The notes below the pieces were generated by a model. That model searched no databases. It was not told where the DNA came from and was given only the letters and a program-made list of their open reading frames with translations. From an uncultured Moraxella sp. (lineage in GTDB: Bacteria > Pseudomonadota > Gammaproteobacteria > Pseudomonadales > Moraxellaceae), in assembly GCA_943908405.1 (NCBI GenBank), contig CALTTE010000079.1, forward strand, positions 1 through 8,308: a stretch of 8,308 nucleotides of DNA, written 5' to 3'. Shown here piece by piece: positions 6,590 through 8,308 of the stretch (position 1 is its first letter; the number at the start of each line of letters is the position of its first letter). A program made the position numbers and the translations under genes.

Positions 6590-7004
6590 ATAATTCGCTT
6601 TTGTCTATTGTCCACAATTTTTGCTTAAATGAAAAGAGCTAACAACAATTTGCAACAAAAAAACAAACTAATAACATAAAACCGCTCAATAAGCTATTTT
6701 ACAATCATTGCTTGCCAAGTAACGTTATTTCTGCTGATGATTTTGCACATTGCCTTTTAAGACTAATGCCTTTTAAATCCAATACCGTTCCAATTTAACT
6801 AAATTTTAATTTAAAAGCCAACTCAATCAATTCTAAAGCGAATATAATTGTAACACAAATAATCCGTAGATGGTTATTTTTATCAAATTTAAATACAAAC
6901 AACAACCACTTTGGCAAATACTTTAAGCACTTAAGCAATAAAAATGTATTATTTTTAGCAAAAATCCGTTCATTTAAAACCCACTCACCACATTACAAAT
7001 TGTT
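6590..7004. other. Gene-poor A/T-rich region
   Basis: More than 400 bp between the ricin-type gene and the ompA-like gene, both on the minus strand. I find no supportable gene; the few ATG frames are under about 20 codons. It holds the direct repeat TGCCTTTTAA (6751-6760 and 6767-6776, 16-bp period) and the first unit of the 20-bp duplication at 6985. No clear terminator for the ricin-type gene was found. Confidence 0.5.
6751..6776. repeat. 16-bp spaced direct repeat
   Basis: TGCCTTTTAA at 6751-6760 recurs exactly at 6767-6776, separated by GACTAA. Confidence 0.55.
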
Positions 7005-7024
7005 TCACCACATCATAAATAGTT
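6985..7024. repeat. 20-bp tandem duplication at the 3' end of the ricin-type gene
   Basis: TCACCACATTACAAATTGTT (6985-7004) and TCACCACATCATAAATAGTT (7005-7024) match at 17 of 20 positions. The second unit contains the codons and stop of the out-of-frame ricin tail (QLFMMW, stop). The first is therefore probably a decayed duplicate of the old gene end. Confidence 0.7.
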
Positions 7025-7046
7025 GGTAATCACTGTTATCACAGCT
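7005..7046 (-). pseudogene. Out-of-frame C-terminal tail of the ricin-type domain
   Basis: One base out of register with the annotated reading frame, this segment encodes SCDNSDYQLFMMW and then TGA. That is what a ricin repeat should end with: a Cys, then a Q-x-W-like motif. In frame, the gene stops at VGKKL with its third repeat unfinished. The shift falls in GGTAAGAAGCTG (7053-7042). Net gain of one base or loss of two explains it. Confidence 0.6.
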
Positions 7047-7566
7047 TCTTACCAACTGTATCACCACGACTGTCCAAGCATTTGTGGTTGAGCATACTTT
7101 TGATTTGCCTGCCTTTTTGATACCAGCCTTGATTGGACTTGTCAGGCTGACACGAATAAGCAATAACTACCGCTCCATCATTGCGATTTTCCCCTGCGAC
7201 ATCCAAACATTTATCGCCTTGAAATGTTGGCGGTAGTCTTATGTTATCAGTGCGATGATAGCCTACGGTTTGAGTTTTATCGTCAATGCTCAAAAACCGC
7301 TCCTGCCTACCACAATGTGTGCGAATAAGCGTTTTGTTATCCCTATCCAGTCCCAGACACTGACCATTTGGCGTCATAATCACTTGGGCAATAATCACTT
7401 GGGCAGATGGTTTGTTATTTAATGGGTGTTTGATGATTTTTTCTTGGGTTAGCACAATAACCGTATTGGTTGGTGGCGATGGTGGCAGGGTCGACGGTGA
7501 TATTACAATGGCGGGCAAATCAGATAGGGCAGTACAAGAAACCAAACATACCAACCCTGATACCAT
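7039..7566 (-). CDS. Ricin-type beta-trefoil lipoprotein, probably frameshifted
   Basis: This frame encodes 175 residues. Residues about 65-175 carry ricin-type (beta-trefoil lectin) repeats: QCLGLDRDNKTLIRTHC (69-85), KCLDVAGENRNDG...SCQPDKSNQGWY (119-149) and an unfinished KCLDSRGDTVG (162-172). A lipobox LVSC ends at Cys11, followed by a Pro/Ser/Thr linker. From the only ATG (7566) the signal peptide would have ten residues and no basic residue, which is too short. In-frame codons upstream without a start codon read KTIKSKTIKLTF, exactly the missing basic region. A GTG with a good AGGT site lies at 7642-7640, one base out of frame. With the broken C-terminus (7005-7046) this suggests a recent pseudogene or a phase-variable gene. 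If intact it would be a membrane-anchored carbohydrate-binding protein; the ligand is unknown. It lies downstream of glyA on the same strand. Confidence 0.75.
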   Translation of the reverse strand: MVSGLVCLVSCTALSDLPAIVISPSTLPPSPPTNTVIVLTQEKIIKHPLNNKPSAQVIIAQVIMTPNGQCLGLDRDNKTLIRTHCGRQERFLSIDDKTQTVGYHRTDNIRLPPTFQGDKCLDVAGENRNDGAVVIAYSCQPDKSNQGWYQKGRQIKSMLNHKCLDSRGDTVGKKL

Positions 7567-7574
7567 AAACGTTA

Positions 7575-7605
7575 ATTTGATTGTTTTTGATTTGATTGTT
7601 TTTTG
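7575..7605 (-). repeat. 15-bp duplication with a T5/T6 difference
   Basis: On the plus strand ATTTGATTGTTTTTG (7575-7589, five T) is followed by the same unit with six T (7590-7605). In the minus-strand lipoprotein frame it encodes the basic signal-peptide residues KTIKS-KTIKL. The extra T is enough to throw the upstream GTG start out of frame. Confidence 0.7.
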
Positions 7606-7799
7606 AATTACTTTTTTGAACGATGGGTTTTAATGACAACACAAGTTTACCTATTTTTTGGTTGATTTATTTAATGTTGCTTTACAAGATTGATTTAATT
7701 AAACTGGATTAGATTTGTTTTGTTGGCTTTTTAAGCCGTTTATTTAACTCATTTTTCCAACTTATTTTTATTAACCAATCCTTGATAACCACCATCTTA

Positions 7800-7819
7800 A
7801 CAATTATCTTGATAATTGT
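7800..7819. promoter_or_regulatory. 20-bp dyad, operator-like
   Basis: ACAATTATC (7800-7808) and GATAATTGT (7811-7819) are exact reverse complements separated by TT. It begins two bases from the next hairpin. The GATAAT/ATTATC content loosely recalls Fur-type sites, but the match to the 19-bp Fur consensus is only partial. It lies about 160 bp upstream of the possible GTG start of the ricin-type gene. Confidence 0.35.
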
Positions 7820-7820
7820 C

Positions 7821-7856
7821 TTGTGCTATACTTACTCCAAGCCAAGCATAGCACAA
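7821..7856 (-). terminator. Strong hairpin after glyA
   Basis: TTGTGCTAT (7821-7829) pairs perfectly with ATAGCACAA (7848-7856). One more position (G-U in leftward RNA, A-C in rightward RNA) and CTT/AAG extend this to a 13-bp stem with a 10-nt loop. It starts 12 nt past the glyA stop, the usual place for a terminator, but no T-run follows in that direction. Rightward, TTTT follows. A bidirectional or processing role is possible. Confidence 0.45.
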
Positions 7857-7868
7857 TTTTAACACACT

Positions 7869-8308
7869 TTAAGATTTCAGATTATGCTCATATACAGGCA
7901 ACCGCTCACAAATGGCTTGTACCTTTTTTTGTATCTTATCAATCACTTGTTCATCGCCACGGCTATCTAAGACATCACAAATCCAGCTTGCCAGCTCTTT
8001 GGCGTCAGCCTCTTTAAAACCACGCGTGGTAATGGCTGGTGTGCCAATACGAATGCCTGAGGTGACAAAGGGGGATTTGGGGTCGTTGGGTACGCTGTTT
8101 TTGTTGACGGTGATATGGGCATCGCCAAGCCATTTGTCGGCTTCTTTGCCGGTAATGTCTTGCTTGATTAAGCTTATTAGCATTAAGTGATTTTCTGTAC
8201 CACCAGAGACAATGTCATAGCCACGAGCTGTTATTACCTCCGCCATTGCTTTGGCGTTTTTGACGACTTGCTGTTGATAAGCCTTAAAATCATCGCCCAT
8301 TGCTTCTT
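7869..8308 (-). CDS. glyA: Serine hydroxymethyltransferase, C-terminal part (GlyA)
   Basis: Interconverts serine and glycine with tetrahydrofolate and pyridoxal phosphate in the cytoplasm, the main source of one-carbon units. The window holds the last 145 or so codons; the gene continues past the right edge, and the frame is open to the end (EAMGDDFKAYQQQ, matching E. coli KEAMEPEFKTYQQQ). Clear family motifs are SGGTENHLMLISL, LTGKEAD-like ITGKEADKWLG, ITVNKNSVPNDPKSPFVTSGIRIGTPA and KELASWICDVLDS. The Arg of SGIRIGTPA corresponds to E. coli Arg363, which binds the substrate carboxylate. The pyridoxal-binding lysine lies outside the window. The C-terminus has a few extra residues (EHNLKS) compared with E. 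coli, which ends PVYA. Nothing looks abnormal. Confidence 0.97.
   Translation of the reverse strand, partial: EAMGDDFKAYQQQVVKNAKAMAEVITARGYDIVSGGTENHLMLISLIKQDITGKEADKWLGDAHITVNKNSVPNDPKSPFVTSGIRIGTPAITTRGFKEADAKELASWICDVLDSRGDEQVIDKIQKKVQAICERLPVYEHNLKS

Larger units (their letters stand above)
7567..7868. other. glyA-ricin gene intergenic region
   Basis: About 300 bp. It contains the probable true 5' end of the ricin-type gene (GTG at 7642-7640 with AGGT at 7652-7649), a weak hairpin GGCTT-TTT-AAGCC (7725-7737), a 20-bp dyad (7800-7819) and a long hairpin (7821-7856). I see no other gene in it. Confidence 0.5.

Noticed and set aside
7821..7856. tRNA or riboswitch-like structure after glyA
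   Set aside because: Only one stem-loop is visible; no cloverleaf, anticodon arm or known aptamer core, and it lies 3' of the gene.
7912..8190. 92-codon open frame on the plus strand at the right end
   Set aside because: Fully antisense to the conserved C-terminal part of glyA.
1..8308. Mobile element or defence system
   Set aside because: No transposase, integrase, toxin-antitoxin pair, nuclease or phage gene is visible, and no terminal inverted repeats with target duplications were found.

Overview
The window looks like chromosomal DNA from an AT-rich gammaproteobacterium, most likely Moraxellaceae and probably Moraxella or a close relative. This is inferred from the divergence of the PlsB, TesB and GlyA proteins from their E. 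coli relatives, the A/T-rich intergenic DNA, and a DUF937-OmpA protein of a kind I associate with Moraxella, Acinetobacter and Psychrobacter. It cannot be proved without a search. I see no transposase, integrase, CRISPR array, tRNA, rRNA or defence gene. It is an ordinary housekeeping neighbourhood with some unusual local sequence structure.

Layout, left to right. Positions 1-543 hold only a doubtful 55-codon membrane ORF, a strong hairpin and an 18-bp dyad. tesB (acyl-CoA thioesterase II, minus strand, 544-1485) is divergent from plsB (glycerol-3-phosphate acyltransferase, plus strand, best start 1924, end 4689). The shared control region carries a 95-bp array of 8/16-bp units in the tesB leader and an inverted repeat just ahead of the plsB start. 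plsB converges on an OmpA-family gene (minus strand, 4940-6529), and a perfect hairpin terminator that should work both ways lies between them. A gene-poor 510-bp stretch follows. Next is a ricin-type (beta-trefoil) lipoprotein gene (minus strand, 7039-7566) that appears frameshifted near both ends. The 3' part of glyA (serine hydroxymethyltransferase, minus strand, 7869 to the right edge) closes the window.

How the genes work together: PlsB commits acyl groups to phospholipid, and TesB hydrolyses acyl-CoA. The divergent pair therefore acts on the same acyl pool from opposite sides and could share regulation. The OmpA-like protein is predicted to span the inner membrane and bind peptidoglycan, with a DUF937 domain in the cytoplasm. 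The ricin-type protein would be a surface or periplasmic lipoprotein if intact. GlyA is one-carbon metabolism with no evident link to the rest.

The strongest recurring oddity is the number of short (10-30 bp), partly diverged tandem duplications, in intergenic DNA, in low-complexity inserts of PlsB and at both ends of the ricin gene. No complete, clearly new multi-gene system is visible. The best leads are the broken or phase-variable ricin lipoprotein, the dyads near plsB and glyA, and the DUF937-TM-OmpA protein.
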